A DNA stretch of 64,000 nt from Bacillus sp. MM2020_4 (lineage in GTDB: Bacteria > Bacillota > Bacilli > Bacillales > Cytobacillaceae). A program made the position numbers and the translations under genes. Under the pieces are notes generated by a model. It had not been told where the DNA came from. It saw only the letters and a program-made list of their open reading frames with translations, and searched no databases. The DNA lies in contig NZ_JAANMZ010000024.1 of the NCBI RefSeq assembly GCF_011250555.1, forward strand, positions 1-64,000. Reading direction: 5' to 3'. Below, piece by piece: positions 35,867-44,286 of the stretch (its first letter is position 1; the number at the start of each line of letters is the position of its first letter).

Positions 35867-36265
35867 CTATTTTGACCGCTGCCAATGAAAATACATGGCT
35901 AGCGGCCACCATAACACCGCGAAGGTTGGATAGACAAACCAGATTGTTTGCGGTGAATAGGCAAAATTGATAAACACAAATAAAGCGATAATGAGAATGC
36001 TCCCCCAAATGGAGAAACCTAAATTTAATCTTGACATATTTTTCTTCACCGGCTGCTTTACACCCAGTTCCTTTTTTAAATCCTCAATGTCTCCAAAGTC
36101 CACGATCGCTTTATTGATCGCATCCTCTTCTTCCTTCCCTTGTTCTATCAGGTCTAGCACTTTTTCTTCAAGATTTTCTAAAACCTCCTGCTTAACAGCC
36201 TTCTTTTGCTCACTCTCCGGAACATCTTTAAACAGTTCATCGACATGATTTTTTAACTTTTTCAC
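35867..36265 (-). CDS. HAAS-domain membrane protein with one WWP module
   Basis: 132-aa protein. The N-terminal half (1-70) is an acidic HAAS-type (DUF1700-like) helical domain (LENLEEKVLDLIEQGKEEEDA...DFGDIEDLK in fragments), typical partners of PadR regulators. The C-terminal half has two membrane helices with W109 and WWP (119-121) as in the adjacent four-repeat protein. The GTG start at 36265 has GGAGGGG five bases upstream and overlaps the padR stop as GTGA. Function unknown; probably an envelope component controlled by PadR. Confidence 0.8.
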   Translation of the reverse strand: MKKLKNHVDELFKDVPESEQKKAVKQEVLENLEEKVLDLIEQGKEEEDAINKAIVDFGDIEDLKKELGVKQPVKKNMSRLNLGFSIWGSILIIALFVFINFAYSPQTIWFVYPTFAVLWWPLAMYFHWQRSK

Positions 36266-36591
36266 TTTAACCCCTCCATAAATAAATCGATTACCTCTTT
36301 TGTTTCTTTCCATTCCGCAATCATTTCTTTTAAGTAAGCTTTCCCAAGCGTGGTAATCCTGTAATATTTCCTTTTCCCGCCTTGTGAAACGCTCCCCATG
36401 TACGATTCAATTAATTCCTTTTTCTCCAGTCTTTGAAAAACAGCATATAAGGTTGCCTCTTTTATCTGGAATCGATTGTCTGTACGTAAACTGATTTCCT
36501 TCGATATTTCATAGCCATACCTATCCTGTTCAAAAATCAGGCGTAAAATAATCGAATCTAAATGACCGCGAATCAGATCGCTTCTAATCAT
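36262..36591 (-). CDS. PadR family transcriptional regulator
   Basis: 109-aa PadR-type winged-helix repressor (LDSIILRLIFEQDRYGYEI, KEATLYAVFQRLEKKELI and GGKRKYYRITTLGKAYL are the family landmarks). The ATG at 36591 has GGGAAGTG five bases upstream. Promoter region 36592-36784 is A/T rich; a repeat TCAAAGTAATATT and AGAGTAATCTTACTC near 36630-36670 could be the operator. It probably autoregulates the three-gene unit. Confidence 0.88.
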   Translation of the reverse strand: MIRSDLIRGHLDSIILRLIFEQDRYGYEISKEISLRTDNRFQIKEATLYAVFQRLEKKELIESYMGSVSQGGKRKYYRITTLGKAYLKEMIAEWKETKEVIDLFMEGLK

Positions 36592-36784
36592 CTTGTCACT
36601 TCCCTGTTTCAATAACTATTCTATCTGATAGAGTAATCTTACTCGAAATTACTCTATCTGTCAAAGTAATATTAGGCCCTTTTTTTAAAAAAAATTAACA
36701 AAATTTTCATAACCCTTGGCCGCTTAGGTAGAGAGATTCTTATAAAATAAACTTGGAGTGATAAAAAAAGAATGGCCGTGGCAT

Positions 36785-37702
36785 ATGGCGTATAAACCCC
36801 GTATTAAATCTAAGGAATTAATCATTTTGGAGTTGCTAGACACCTTCATGACCCTACCCGAAAAAGACAGACAGCATTATGTTAGACTTAAAAAAGGATA
36901 TGAAGGTGAGCTCATGTTTGACGCGTTGACGAAGAAACTTCAATGTGAGTGCTATATCCTAAATGACCTGTTATTAAACGTAAACAACACTACATTCCAA
37001 ATAGACTCGCTGCTTATTGTTTCTGAAAAGATTTGCCTTTTCGAAGTGAAGAATTTTGAAGGTGATTATTTTTACGAAACAGATACTGATGTAGATAGAT
37101 TATATAAGAGGCCCAATAAGGAATATACTAATCCACTTCATCAATTGAATCGCTGCAAATCCCTACTCCGTCAATTACTTCATCAAATTGGGTTTATTTT
37201 GCCCATTGAAGCCCAGGTCGTTTTTATCAACCCCGGGTTCACCCTATACCAGGCCACCCTCGACAAACCTTTTATCTTTCCAACACAGGTAAATAGCTAT
37301 TTGAAAAAAATAGATGGGCTCCCTTCTCGTTTAAATGAAAAACACAAGTTTCTTGCTGATAAATTAATTTCCCTTCATATGGAGGAAAATCCTTATACCA
37401 CACTGCCCCCGTATCATTATGAAGGGCTGCGAAAAGGACTTACATGTGTGGGATGCCGCTCATTTTCGATGTCTGTTCACGGAAAGAAATGCGTGTGTGG
37501 TGATTGCGGGCACGAAGAGTTGGCGACAACGGCCGTATTGCGGAGTGTGAATGAATTAAAGCTTCTGTTTCCTAAAATGAGGATTACAACCAATTTGGTT
37601 TATGAGTGGTGTAGGGTTGTGAAGTGTAAAAAGACGATTAGAAGGGTTTTAGAGAGGAATTTTAAAAAGGCAGGAGTTCGACAATGGACTTATTATGTTT
37701 GA
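36785..37702 (+). CDS. NERD-domain protein with zinc-ribbon tail
   Basis: 305-aa protein with an N-terminal NERD (nuclease-related) domain from about residue 30 to 150: YEGELMFDALTKKL, then QIDSLLIV and FEVKNFEGDYF carry the D-x-n-ExK pattern of restriction-like nucleases. A cysteine cluster (CVGC then CVCGDC) forms a probable zinc ribbon, followed by a basic helical C terminus. The start is uncertain: ATG at 36785 (MAYKPRIK) has no clear ribosome-binding site, a GTG nine codons earlier overlaps GGAG, and an out-of-frame ATG sits between. Role unknown; NERD proteins are inferred DNA-processing enzymes. Confidence 0.75.
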   Translation: MAYKPRIKSKELIILELLDTFMTLPEKDRQHYVRLKKGYEGELMFDALTKKLQCECYILNDLLLNVNNTTFQIDSLLIVSEKICLFEVKNFEGDYFYETDTDVDRLYKRPNKEYTNPLHQLNRCKSLLRQLLHQIGFILPIEAQVVFINPGFTLYQATLDKPFIFPTQVNSYLKKIDGLPSRLNEKHKFLADKLISLHMEENPYTTLPPYHYEGLRKGLTCVGCRSFSMSVHGKKCVCGDCGHEELATTAVLRSVNELKLLFPKMRITTNLVYEWCRVVKCKKTIRRVLERNFKKAGVRQWTYYV

Positions 37703-37917
37703 AGGACTAATCCTTTGTTTTCCTTTCGAGATTAGTCCTTCAGCGACCTTATGAAGGACTAATCCTTTGTTTCCCTATCGAGATTTGTCCTTCAGCAACC
37801 TCATGAAGGACTAATCCTTTGTTTCCCTATCGAGATTTGTCCTTCAGCAACCTTATGAGGGACTAATCCTTAGTTTCCCTAGTAAGATTTGTCCTTCAGC
37901 GATCTTATGAAGTCCTT
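37701..37917. repeat. Tandem array of a 52-bp palindromic repeat (four units plus a fragment)
   Basis: Units at 37701-37741, 37753-37793, 37805-37845 and 37857-37897, each 41 nt with arms GAAGGACTAATC / GATTTGTCCTTC, then an 11-nt linker (AGCAACCTTAT or similar). The period is exactly 52 bp, and a truncated fifth unit starts at 37909. The first unit overlaps the stop codon of the NERD gene. Nothing else is seen up to 37969. Confidence 0.92.
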
Positions 37918-37969
37918 TTTTCCAATTTCATTCACACTCTTGGTCTTCATCCGCTTGATTACAATGAAG

Positions 37970-38662
37970 TTACCCCTTCTCTACCCTCTTAACCTCTTCA
38001 TAAGGCTGCACCACGACAAATCCATCGCCCTCGAACCTCATTTGAATCGATTCACCGCTGCCCCTTCCAAAGAATGTTTTTAAACTGATGTCCGTTTGAA
38101 ACTCAGGCTGTAGATTTCCGGACCAGGCGACGGTTGCATTTGGATCAGTGATAACCGGCTGTCCCGGCAATACCCGCAGTGTCAATGGCTCGTAGTGTGT
38201 AGTAATGGCAATCATGCCAGTTCCTTCACAGCGGACATTGAATAAACCGCCGGCCATCATCCCGGCAATCCGCTTCATTAATTTAATCTCCCATTTTATC
38301 CCCGGCTCAAATGCTAGCAAGTCATTTCCATTCACATAGATGGAATCGTTTTGCAAGTTTAGGATAATAATCTTTTTCCCCTCATCGGCAAGATACAATT
38401 TCCCCCGTCCGTTTGCCTTCATTAGCGAGGCACCTTCACCGGTGAATGCCTTTTTAAAGGCGGTCCCCAATCCGTGCTCCAAAATGCCTTCGCGATCAAA
38501 CTTTATTTTCCCATGATACGCGACCATAGATCCCGCCTTTGCCCAAACAAGGCCATCCAAGTTCACTTCAAGCATCCGCGGGGTTTCTAATTCGAAAAAG
38601 CCTTCCCCTTTATCCTTTTGTTCTGTCTGTTTAATGAATTCATCCATTGAATATCTACTCAT
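37970..38662 (-). CDS. AIM24 family protein
   Basis: 230-aa beta-rich AIM24/TIGR00266-like protein. Recognisable segments are LVWAKAGSMVAYHG, GLGTAFKKAFTGEGASLMKANGRG and LPGQPVITDPNATVAWSG. Family members include a yeast mitochondrial biogenesis factor; bacterial members have no established reaction. ATG at 38662 has AAAGGGG nine bases upstream. Monocistronic. Confidence 0.85.
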   Translation of the reverse strand: MSRYSMDEFIKQTEQKDKGEGFFELETPRMLEVNLDGLVWAKAGSMVAYHGKIKFDREGILEHGLGTAFKKAFTGEGASLMKANGRGKLYLADEGKKIIILNLQNDSIYVNGNDLLAFEPGIKWEIKLMKRIAGMMAGGLFNVRCEGTGMIAITTHYEPLTLRVLPGQPVITDPNATVAWSGNLQPEFQTDISLKTFFGRGSGESIQMRFEGDGFVVVQPYEEVKRVEKG

Positions 38663-38840
38663 CCAGCCCATCCCCTTTCTTAATTGTATTACGTAGAAAA
38701 GATAGGAATGTTTCAATTTTGTTTTTCGCTAGATTCTTTTGCTGTTTCGGAAAACAATTACCCTGATTCTTAACATAAGAATGATGATATAGGCACACAT
38801 TAGTAAGACTAACTAGTTTGGTCGTTAAGGGAGATTCGCC

Positions 38841-39566
38841 ATGATAAAATGGGTTCGATTCATTATTGCATTTATTTGCTTTTATTCCAGCGTTCAAACA
38901 ACTGTGTTTGCGGAGATGATAAAGAGAAAGCAAGTGGAGCCAACGGGGCAAGTCATCTGGGAAGTAGCCACACACAAAAAGGTCATAGCTTTAACATTTG
39001 ATGATGGTCCCGATCCTGTCTATACGCCCCAAATTCTTTTACTTCTCGAGAAGTTTGGTGCCCATGCGACATTTTTTCAAATCGGAAACCGAATGGAACT
39101 GTATCCGGACATTGTCGAACAGGTTGTGGAGGCCGGTCATGAATTGGGCAATCACTCTATGACACATCCATACGAAAATAAAGTTGGCTTTCATCAGATG
39201 CGCAACGAGGTTATATTGGCAGATCGTATTATCCAAAAATACCAGCCAAACCACCCTAAATTGTTCAGACCTCCTGGGGGATACCTAGACACTGCCCTAT
39301 TGCAGGAGGCAAAAGAACAAGGATACAAAGTCGTACTTTGGTCGTATCATCAGGAATTAAGAGATTGGTCCCTGCCGGGGGCACTGAGTATTGCTAATCA
39401 TGTCATCAGCCATGCTCGCCATGGTGATATTCTCCTTCTTCATGATAGCGGCGGCGACCGGAGTCAGACCATCCAGGCTTTAAAAATTTTTCTACCTGCA
39501 TTGAAAGAACAAGGATACAACTTTGTAACTGTTTCAGAGCTTCTCTCTTATAAATTGATAAAATAA
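38841..39566 (+). CDS. Polysaccharide deacetylase (NodB domain), secreted
   Basis: 241-aa protein with an N-terminal signal peptide or anchor (residues 1-24, ending VFAE) and one carbohydrate-esterase-4 domain. Motifs TFDDGPD (52-58), NHSMTH with His105/His109, RPPGG (143-147) and LLHDSGGD are intact, so catalysis on peptidoglycan or another N-acetylated glycan is expected. AAGGGAG precedes the ATG. Its last 19 bp overlap the convergent 39548 gene. Confidence 0.92.
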   Translation: MIKWVRFIIAFICFYSSVQTTVFAEMIKRKQVEPTGQVIWEVATHKKVIALTFDDGPDPVYTPQILLLLEKFGAHATFFQIGNRMELYPDIVEQVVEAGHELGNHSMTHPYENKVGFHQMRNEVILADRIIQKYQPNHPKLFRPPGGYLDTALLQEAKEQGYKVVLWSYHQELRDWSLPGALSIANHVISHARHGDILLLHDSGGDRSQTIQALKIFLPALKEQGYNFVTVSELLSYKLIK

Positions 39567-39826
39567 TGTCTCAAAATAATTGTTTTTAACACCGAAGCTG
39601 TTATCACAAACAGTAGAAGCAATACTGCGCCACTAATATAATAGAGCATATCCGGACTAAAGCCGTTTTGGTAAAAGATAAAACATGACACTCCCAACAA
39701 TGCAATCAAAAACAATTCAACCAAAAGGGCAGAAAAAATAAATAGGATATAAGGTTTAACGACTTTCGGGTGTGACACATGTTTTAGCGTAAACCCATCC
39801 CAACAAAGATTTGCTAGTTTCTCCAA
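39548..39826 (-). CDS. Small membrane protein, 92 aa
   Basis: 92-aa protein with two hydrophobic helices (about 30-52 and 62-82) and a short cytoplasmic start. The TTG at 39826 follows GAGGTGAT by five bases; the in-frame GTG upstream lies inside that ribosome-binding site. Its end overlaps the deacetylase gene on the other strand. No family recognised. Confidence 0.6.
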   Translation of the reverse strand: MEKLANLCWDGFTLKHVSHPKVVKPYILFIFSALLVELFLIALLGVSCFIFYQNGFSPDMLYYISGAVLLLLFVITASVLKTIILRHYFINL

Positions 39827-39912
39827 CTTTATCACCTCATGTGGACATGCCTTTATCTAACAGTATGTCCAGCGATGAGGATTCTGTACCATTTTTCATA
39901 AAAAACTTCGTG

Positions 39913-40221
39913 TTATGGTTTTGGGTTAATGCTTAATGCTGCAATCATCATTAATAGGGTAAAAACTAGTAAAAAGATATTAAGGGTAAGTCCCCAAATG
40001 GCATATAATCTTGATCTTCTCACGGTTACCAGCCCCGCAAGTCCGAGAAAAAAACCGACAATTGGCAGTTGAACGATAAAGATTCCGGGAAACTCTGCGT
40101 TTTTTACTAATAGAGCTACATTTAAACCAGCTAATGAAAGTAGCGCAACCAGAAAAGATAGAAATCCAGATATCGTCGGAAGGCGTCTGTTGCCCCCTTT
40201 TTTCTTTATTCCCAGTTCCAT
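39913..40221 (-). CDS. Small membrane protein of the sigma operon (YhdK-like)
   Basis: 102-aa protein with three membrane helices. It overlaps the anti-sigma gene by 16 bp and has GGGGAGG eight bases before its ATG, so it is the third gene of the operon. In B. subtilis the operon sigM-yhdL-yhdK has the same design: ECF sigma, large anti-sigma, about 96-aa membrane protein that helps hold sigma inactive. The parallel is from gene order and size, not from sequence identity that I can verify. Confidence 0.65.
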   Translation of the reverse strand: MELGIKKKGGNRRLPTISGFLSFLVALLSLAGLNVALLVKNAEFPGIFIVQLPIVGFFLGLAGLVTVRRSRLYAIWGLTLNIFLLVFTLLMMIAALSINPKP

Positions 40222-41228
40222 AGTTTTACCTCCCCTACCTTCATCGTATTAATTTCTTTTACATTCTGCAGCTTTCTTAATTCCTCTGTTGGGCCGGTAA
40301 TCACAGCGCCATACACCTTGATGCCGTGTTTCTTAATATAGGCAATGCGGCTTTTCAGGGACAATGATTTAGCCCGGGCGACTTTTTCAGCAACCGATTC
40401 ATTTTTTTCAAGCAGCGATAAAATATCGAGAAACACTTCCTCATTTGTTTGATTATAGGATTTAAACGGGGACCACGTCGTCTGATCATATTGCGCAGGG
40501 TATCCAAGAGGTGTAATGGGTACCCCTTCATCATCCACCTGTGCTGCATCCATCCCCGTATCCACCGCTAGCCAGCGAAGTTCCATATCCTTAGGCAGAA
40601 TTTTATTCAGTTCCTTTGGTTTCATAACATCGTTTAATGATATATATACCTCCGCTACAGTCCCATCGGGAAGCTTATTTAACATATCCCATTGATCGTT
40701 TCTATTAAAAGGGACGGATGCTTTAGGGTGAAACAAGACTTCTGTATCCTTATCTGGATATTCCGCTAACGGCCTATCTAGATTAAGGTTCTTCTTAGGA
40801 AAGTTCGCTCTGTCTAAAAAAAAGTCAATATCATAGTTCCCAACCTTATAATCTTCCTTACCGATTTTTTTAAATACATCAAACTTGATATTCATTGAAA
40901 AAAAGCCAATTTCATGCTCTAGGCGTAATTTTTCCAGCCCCATATTCGGTTCGGTCACATAGATCGTTTTCGTGGCAACGTCAATCAGACGGTTTGCCCT
41001 ATCGCCAACGGCATAGTACATATGGGAGGCCAATGTCATGATAGGGACAATTAATAATAGAATGGCCAGACTGATCATAATATTCGTCCTGCGGGCCCTA
41101 TTTTTCCCCATCGTGACGATCTCCGTTTGGCTTTTTTCGGAATAAGAGTGCACTTCGCTTACTTCATTCAATGATTCCTTTAGGTATTTTTGATATTCAT
41201 CGTCTACATTATTTTTTTCATCACTCAT
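40206..41228 (-). CDS. Membrane-anchored anti-sigma factor (YhdL-like)
   Basis: 340-aa single-pass membrane protein: cytoplasmic N-terminal part (1-45) that should bind sigma, one helix (about 48-68), then a large external domain with the Sigma_reg_N/C appearance (TPLGYPAQYDQTTWSPFKSYNQT, ITGPTEELRKLQNVKEI). It overlaps the sigma gene by 8 bp. Expected to sequester the sigma factor until cell-envelope stress. Confidence 0.82.
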   Translation of the reverse strand: MSDEKNNVDDEYQKYLKESLNEVSEVHSYSEKSQTEIVTMGKNRARRTNIMISLAILLLIVPIMTLASHMYYAVGDRANRLIDVATKTIYVTEPNMGLEKLRLEHEIGFFSMNIKFDVFKKIGKEDYKVGNYDIDFFLDRANFPKKNLNLDRPLAEYPDKDTEVLFHPKASVPFNRNDQWDMLNKLPDGTVAEVYISLNDVMKPKELNKILPKDMELRWLAVDTGMDAAQVDDEGVPITPLGYPAQYDQTTWSPFKSYNQTNEEVFLDILSLLEKNESVAEKVARAKSLSLKSRIAYIKKHGIKVYGAVITGPTEELRKLQNVKEINTMKVGEVKLWNWE

Positions 41229-41715
41229 CCGTCTTCTTCCTTTCCTTCACTTTTTCCATGACCTTCCGCCGGCCCCTATGTAAATGGCTTTTCAAGGTAT
41301 TCAAATTCATTCCCAAAATTTCCGCAACTTCGTTGTATGCAAGCTGATGCAAATCACATAACAACAGCACATGTCTTTCTTGTTCTTTTAACAAATGAAT
41401 TTCTTCCAATAATAATTGGAAGCTTTCCTTTTCTAAGAGCTTTTTTTCCGGCGTATCCCGAGAGGAATTACTCTCATCCATTTCCGCCTGAATAACAAGA
41501 CGTTTATTTTTCCGTTGAAAATCAATAAAGGCATGGTATGCGACCTTAAATAGCCATGCACGAATATTAGAGATTTCATAATCCTCCAGATGCAAATAGG
41601 CACGGTAAAAAGCCTCCTGAACCAAGTCCTCGGCGATAAAATGGTCCTTTGAAAGGGAGTATAGATACCGGTATAAATCATTGACATGTTCCAGGTAAAC
41701 CTGATCTAGCTCCAC
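41221..41715 (-). CDS. ECF sigma factor (SigM-like)
   Basis: 164-aa sigma factor, close to B. subtilis SigM (163 aa). Region 2 is LYRYLYSLSKDHFIAEDLVQEAF with the DxxQ-type core, region 4 is YNEVAEILGMNLNTLKSHLHRGRRKV. The GTG at 41715 was chosen because AAAGGGGG lies seven bases upstream and MELDQVYLEHV matches region 2 starts. A canonical ECF promoter sits just upstream, so it should drive its own operon (sigma, anti-sigma, membrane protein). Confidence 0.88.
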   Translation of the reverse strand: MELDQVYLEHVNDLYRYLYSLSKDHFIAEDLVQEAFYRAYLHLEDYEISNIRAWLFKVAYHAFIDFQRKNKRLVIQAEMDESNSSRDTPEKKLLEKESFQLLLEEIHLLKEQERHVLLLCDLHQLAYNEVAEILGMNLNTLKSHLHRGRRKVMEKVKERKKTDE

Positions 41716-41739
41716 TCCCGTTCCCCCTTTCACCTTAAC

Positions 41740-41766
41740 CACGTTTAACGATAGCAAAAGGTTGCA
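41740..41766 (-). promoter_or_regulatory. Autoregulatory ECF promoter
   Basis: The minus strand reads TGCAAC (41761-41766), a 17-bp spacer and CGTG (41740-41743), close to the sigma-M/W/X pattern TGAAAC-N16/17-CGTC, including the CTTTT after the -35. The -10 lies 25 bp before the GTG, leaving room for the ribosome-binding site. Confidence 0.75.
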
Positions 41767-41784
41767 GTTTTGGAAATTATTTCA

Positions 41785-41816
41785 CAAAAAAATACGAACA
41801 GTTTAGCCCCTGTTCG
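41785..41816 (-). terminator. Terminator of the ClC gene
   Basis: Arms CGAACAG / CTGTTCG followed on the minus strand by TATTTTTTT, just upstream of the sigma promoter. Confidence 0.8.
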
Positions 41817-41871
41817 CATTCATCCATCTATATCCTACTAATCAAACGTTTGTTTAAAATATCCTTCGCTA

Positions 41872-43239
41872 TTACCTTTTAACTTTAAAGTAAGGCTTCC
41901 GCCGCTGCCACCGTTTTATTTTTCGTAACAGCCCGTAAGAAACATGGATTTTTTCCCTTTCTAATGATATTCCCGGCTGCAGATACATCCATAAGGACTT
42001 TGGATAAGCAACAAGCTGGTCGGGATAAACGCTCCTGTGGCCAATGACAATATACGCTGTAATACAGGCCCCGACCACATATATGCCAGTTAAGCTGCCA
42101 AATAATTCATATCCCATGAATATTGCAGCAATAGGTGTATTCGATGCCGCGGCAACAACCGCAACCATTCCGACCGCTGCCCCCAGAGCAGGATTGATGC
42201 CCATTAGATGGGCAAGAACATTTCCAGTTAGAGCGCCAATCACAAATTGTGGTGTGACGATCCCGCCGTAAAATCCCGACCCTAACGTAATTGCAACAAA
42301 GAGTGATTTCCACAGAAAACCTAAATAGGGCACTTGCTCCCCAGCTAAAGCGCTCTCCATCAACGGCAAGCTTAACCCAAGGTAATCGGTTGGCAGTATG
42401 AAAATAAGTAATGATAAAACAAGACCACCCATCAAAGGCATGAACGGTTCCCAAATATGAAACCTCTCCTGAATAAAGCCAAAAAACGTACGCGCCTGGA
42501 CAAACAGCTCAATAAAGAGCCACGAAATAAGTCCGCAAAGGATGCCGATGATAATCATTTTAATAAACAGTCCCTCTGAAAACTGTGAAGCAACCCGTAT
42601 TGGATAATAGTCATATGTAAGTCCCCATAGCTTGCTTATACGGTAAGATGTGACACCTGCAATCACAGCAGGGAAAATAACATCGTGACGAAGACGCCCG
42701 ATGGTTAACACCTCAATCCCATAGATAGCTCCTGCAATCGGCGTGCCAAATACACTGGCAAACCCAGCACTAACACCACAGGCAACCATTCGCCGTTGAA
42801 GTTCCGGATTTAAGCGAAAAAGAAGGCCAAATAATGATGCCAACGAACCACCGATATGCGAACATGGACCTTCCTTTCCCGCTGAGCCTCCGCAACTAAG
42901 CGTAATAATCGCCGTTAACGGCTTTACCCACATGGTTTTAAAGGGCATAACCCCCGACTGCTCATGTACAGCGGCAATCGTTGAGTCTTTATTTGTTTTC
43001 GAAGCATGGCGGTATCCATAATATAAAATGAGTCCGTTCAACAACCCGCCAAGCGGTAGAAGCACCATTTGCAGCCATAATGGGATATGTACTGTTTGAC
43101 CTGTTGAATAGTATAATAAACGTAAAAATAGGCTTGTTCCGGTCCCAACAAATGCTCCCATAATCGTTGCTAAAAATAGCCACCGGAGTAATGTTGCAAT
43201 CATCACAAGCGGTTCCACGTAATAGATCCGCGAAAACAT
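41872..43239 (-). CDS. ClC-family channel/antiporter, atypical selectivity motifs
   Basis: 455-aa ClC homologue with about eleven membrane segments. GSAGKEGP (118-125) carries the gating glutamate (Glu123). However, the usual GSGIP segment is replaced by KDSTIAAV, and GGIFAP by GGIVTP (in GSGFYGGIVTPQFV), so two of the chloride-coordinating residues are changed. No tyrosine at the expected late position was found. It could carry another anion; no fluoride riboswitch precedes it. The ATG at 43239 has GGGGGG nine bases upstream. The C-terminal tail is basic. Confidence 0.85.
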   Translation of the reverse strand: MFSRIYYVEPLVMIATLLRWLFLATIMGAFVGTGTSLFLRLLYYSTGQTVHIPLWLQMVLLPLGGLLNGLILYYGYRHASKTNKDSTIAAVHEQSGVMPFKTMWVKPLTAIITLSCGGSAGKEGPCSHIGGSLASLFGLLFRLNPELQRRMVACGVSAGFASVFGTPIAGAIYGIEVLTIGRLRHDVIFPAVIAGVTSYRISKLWGLTYDYYPIRVASQFSEGLFIKMIIIGILCGLISWLFIELFVQARTFFGFIQERFHIWEPFMPLMGGLVLSLLIFILPTDYLGLSLPLMESALAGEQVPYLGFLWKSLFVAITLGSGFYGGIVTPQFVIGALTGNVLAHLMGINPALGAAVGMVAVVAAASNTPIAAIFMGYELFGSLTGIYVVGACITAYIVIGHRSVYPDQLVAYPKSLWMYLQPGISLEREKIHVSYGLLRKIKRWQRRKPYFKVKR

Positions 43240-43315
43240 TTGTCCGTTCACCCCCCTATTGAAAATAGCACTACATGTTTAGGAAGTCTATTGATTGAAA
43301 ATTTAGGATAACACC

Positions 43316-43350
43316 TGAAAAAACACCGTCCAAAAAAGGAACGGTGTCAA
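43316..43350 (-). terminator. Terminator of the methyltransferase gene
   Basis: Arms ACACCGT / ACGGTGT followed by TTTTTT on the minus strand. Confidence 0.8.
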
Positions 43351-43353
43351 CAT

Positions 43354-44271
43354 TTACTTATGAACAACTAAATGGGCGAAGTGAAAATGGTCAAAAGCGT
43401 GCAAGTCGTCTTCCCTGTCTGTGAAGTACAGCTCTTCAATATTCTCCGGTGAAAGATTTTCATATAAAAGCATCTGACAATCTTGCAGCTCGAGGTCAAG
43501 TTCAAAAGGATCGAAGCCGGTAACCATTGATTCACCCGTGGCAGCAGTAATTTGCCGCATTTGAATGAGCTTCTTTGAGGCCTTTCTTTCATTAAACGCG
43601 GTGTCATCAAGATAATCAAAGACAAAGGAGCTTCCGTTTAAAGACATTTCCGAAATGGCAGTCAAGAGTTTTAAAAAATCAAGTTTCTCTAAGTACATAA
43701 CAACCCCTAACAAGCTAAAATAGGCAATTTGCCCGCTATCATAGCCGCTTTTTTTCAGCTCTTCAGGTAAGGAATCATGTTTAAAATCAACGGGAACAAA
43801 TTTTATGTTTGCAGGAATGGCGAAACCCATTTCTTGCAGGCACTTCATTTTGAATGCTTGGGTTGCGGGGTGGTCGACTTCATAGATGATAAAATCCTCC
43901 GGCAAGTTTTTATGGCGAAGGGCAAAAGTGTCAAGGCCGGCACCTAAAATCACATATTGTCTCACTCCACGTTCAATCGCCGACACGAGACTTTCCTCTG
44001 CATATCGTGCCCGGCTGACTAATTGAGGAACGGTCTGATTGTTCATCACCCATTCTAATTTTTCGTTAAATGATGTCAAGGATTCACTCTTTTCCGGATC
44101 GAAAAAGGCGATGGCATTTGCCCAATTGGTGCTGATTAGTTGTTTTTCCTCGTCACGTAACAGTGAAGGGGCAGCCCAATCATTAAAAATGGGCTTGCTG
44201 CAATTCAATGCATGGTATCCCCTGGCAAAGCAGCTTACTAATGCAGTTAAACTTTCCTTATTAGCTTCCAT
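43354..44271 (-). CDS. SAM-dependent methyltransferase, leucine carboxyl methyltransferase type
   Basis: 305-aa class I methyltransferase of the LCMT/TIGR00027 family. AdoMet binding is seen in QYVILGAGLDTFALR and IIYEVDHPATQAFK, and FDYLDD lies in the later strand. The family methylates carboxylates or O-atoms in secondary or protein substrates; the partner here is unknown. AAAGGGGGAG precedes the ATG. A strong promoter and a terminator-like hairpin are in its leader, so expression may be attenuated. Confidence 0.85.
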   Translation of the reverse strand: MEANKESLTALVSCFARGYHALNCSKPIFNDWAAPSLLRDEEKQLISTNWANAIAFFDPEKSESLTSFNEKLEWVMNNQTVPQLVSRARYAEESLVSAIERGVRQYVILGAGLDTFALRHKNLPEDFIIYEVDHPATQAFKMKCLQEMGFAIPANIKFVPVDFKHDSLPEELKKSGYDSGQIAYFSLLGVVMYLEKLDFLKLLTAISEMSLNGSSFVFDYLDDTAFNERKASKKLIQMRQITAATGESMVTGFDPFELDLELQDCQMLLYENLSPENIEELYFTDREDDLHAFDHFHFAHLVVHK

Positions 44272-44286
44272 GAAAACTCCCCCTTT

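Noticed and set aside
37701-37917. CRISPR array
   Set aside because: Units are palindromic with a fixed 52-bp period and nearly identical linkers. There are no variable spacers and no cas genes nearby.
43240-43353. Fluoride riboswitch upstream of the ClC gene
   Set aside because: The short upstream region has no crcB-type aptamer signature, so a fluoride-exporter reading is not supported.
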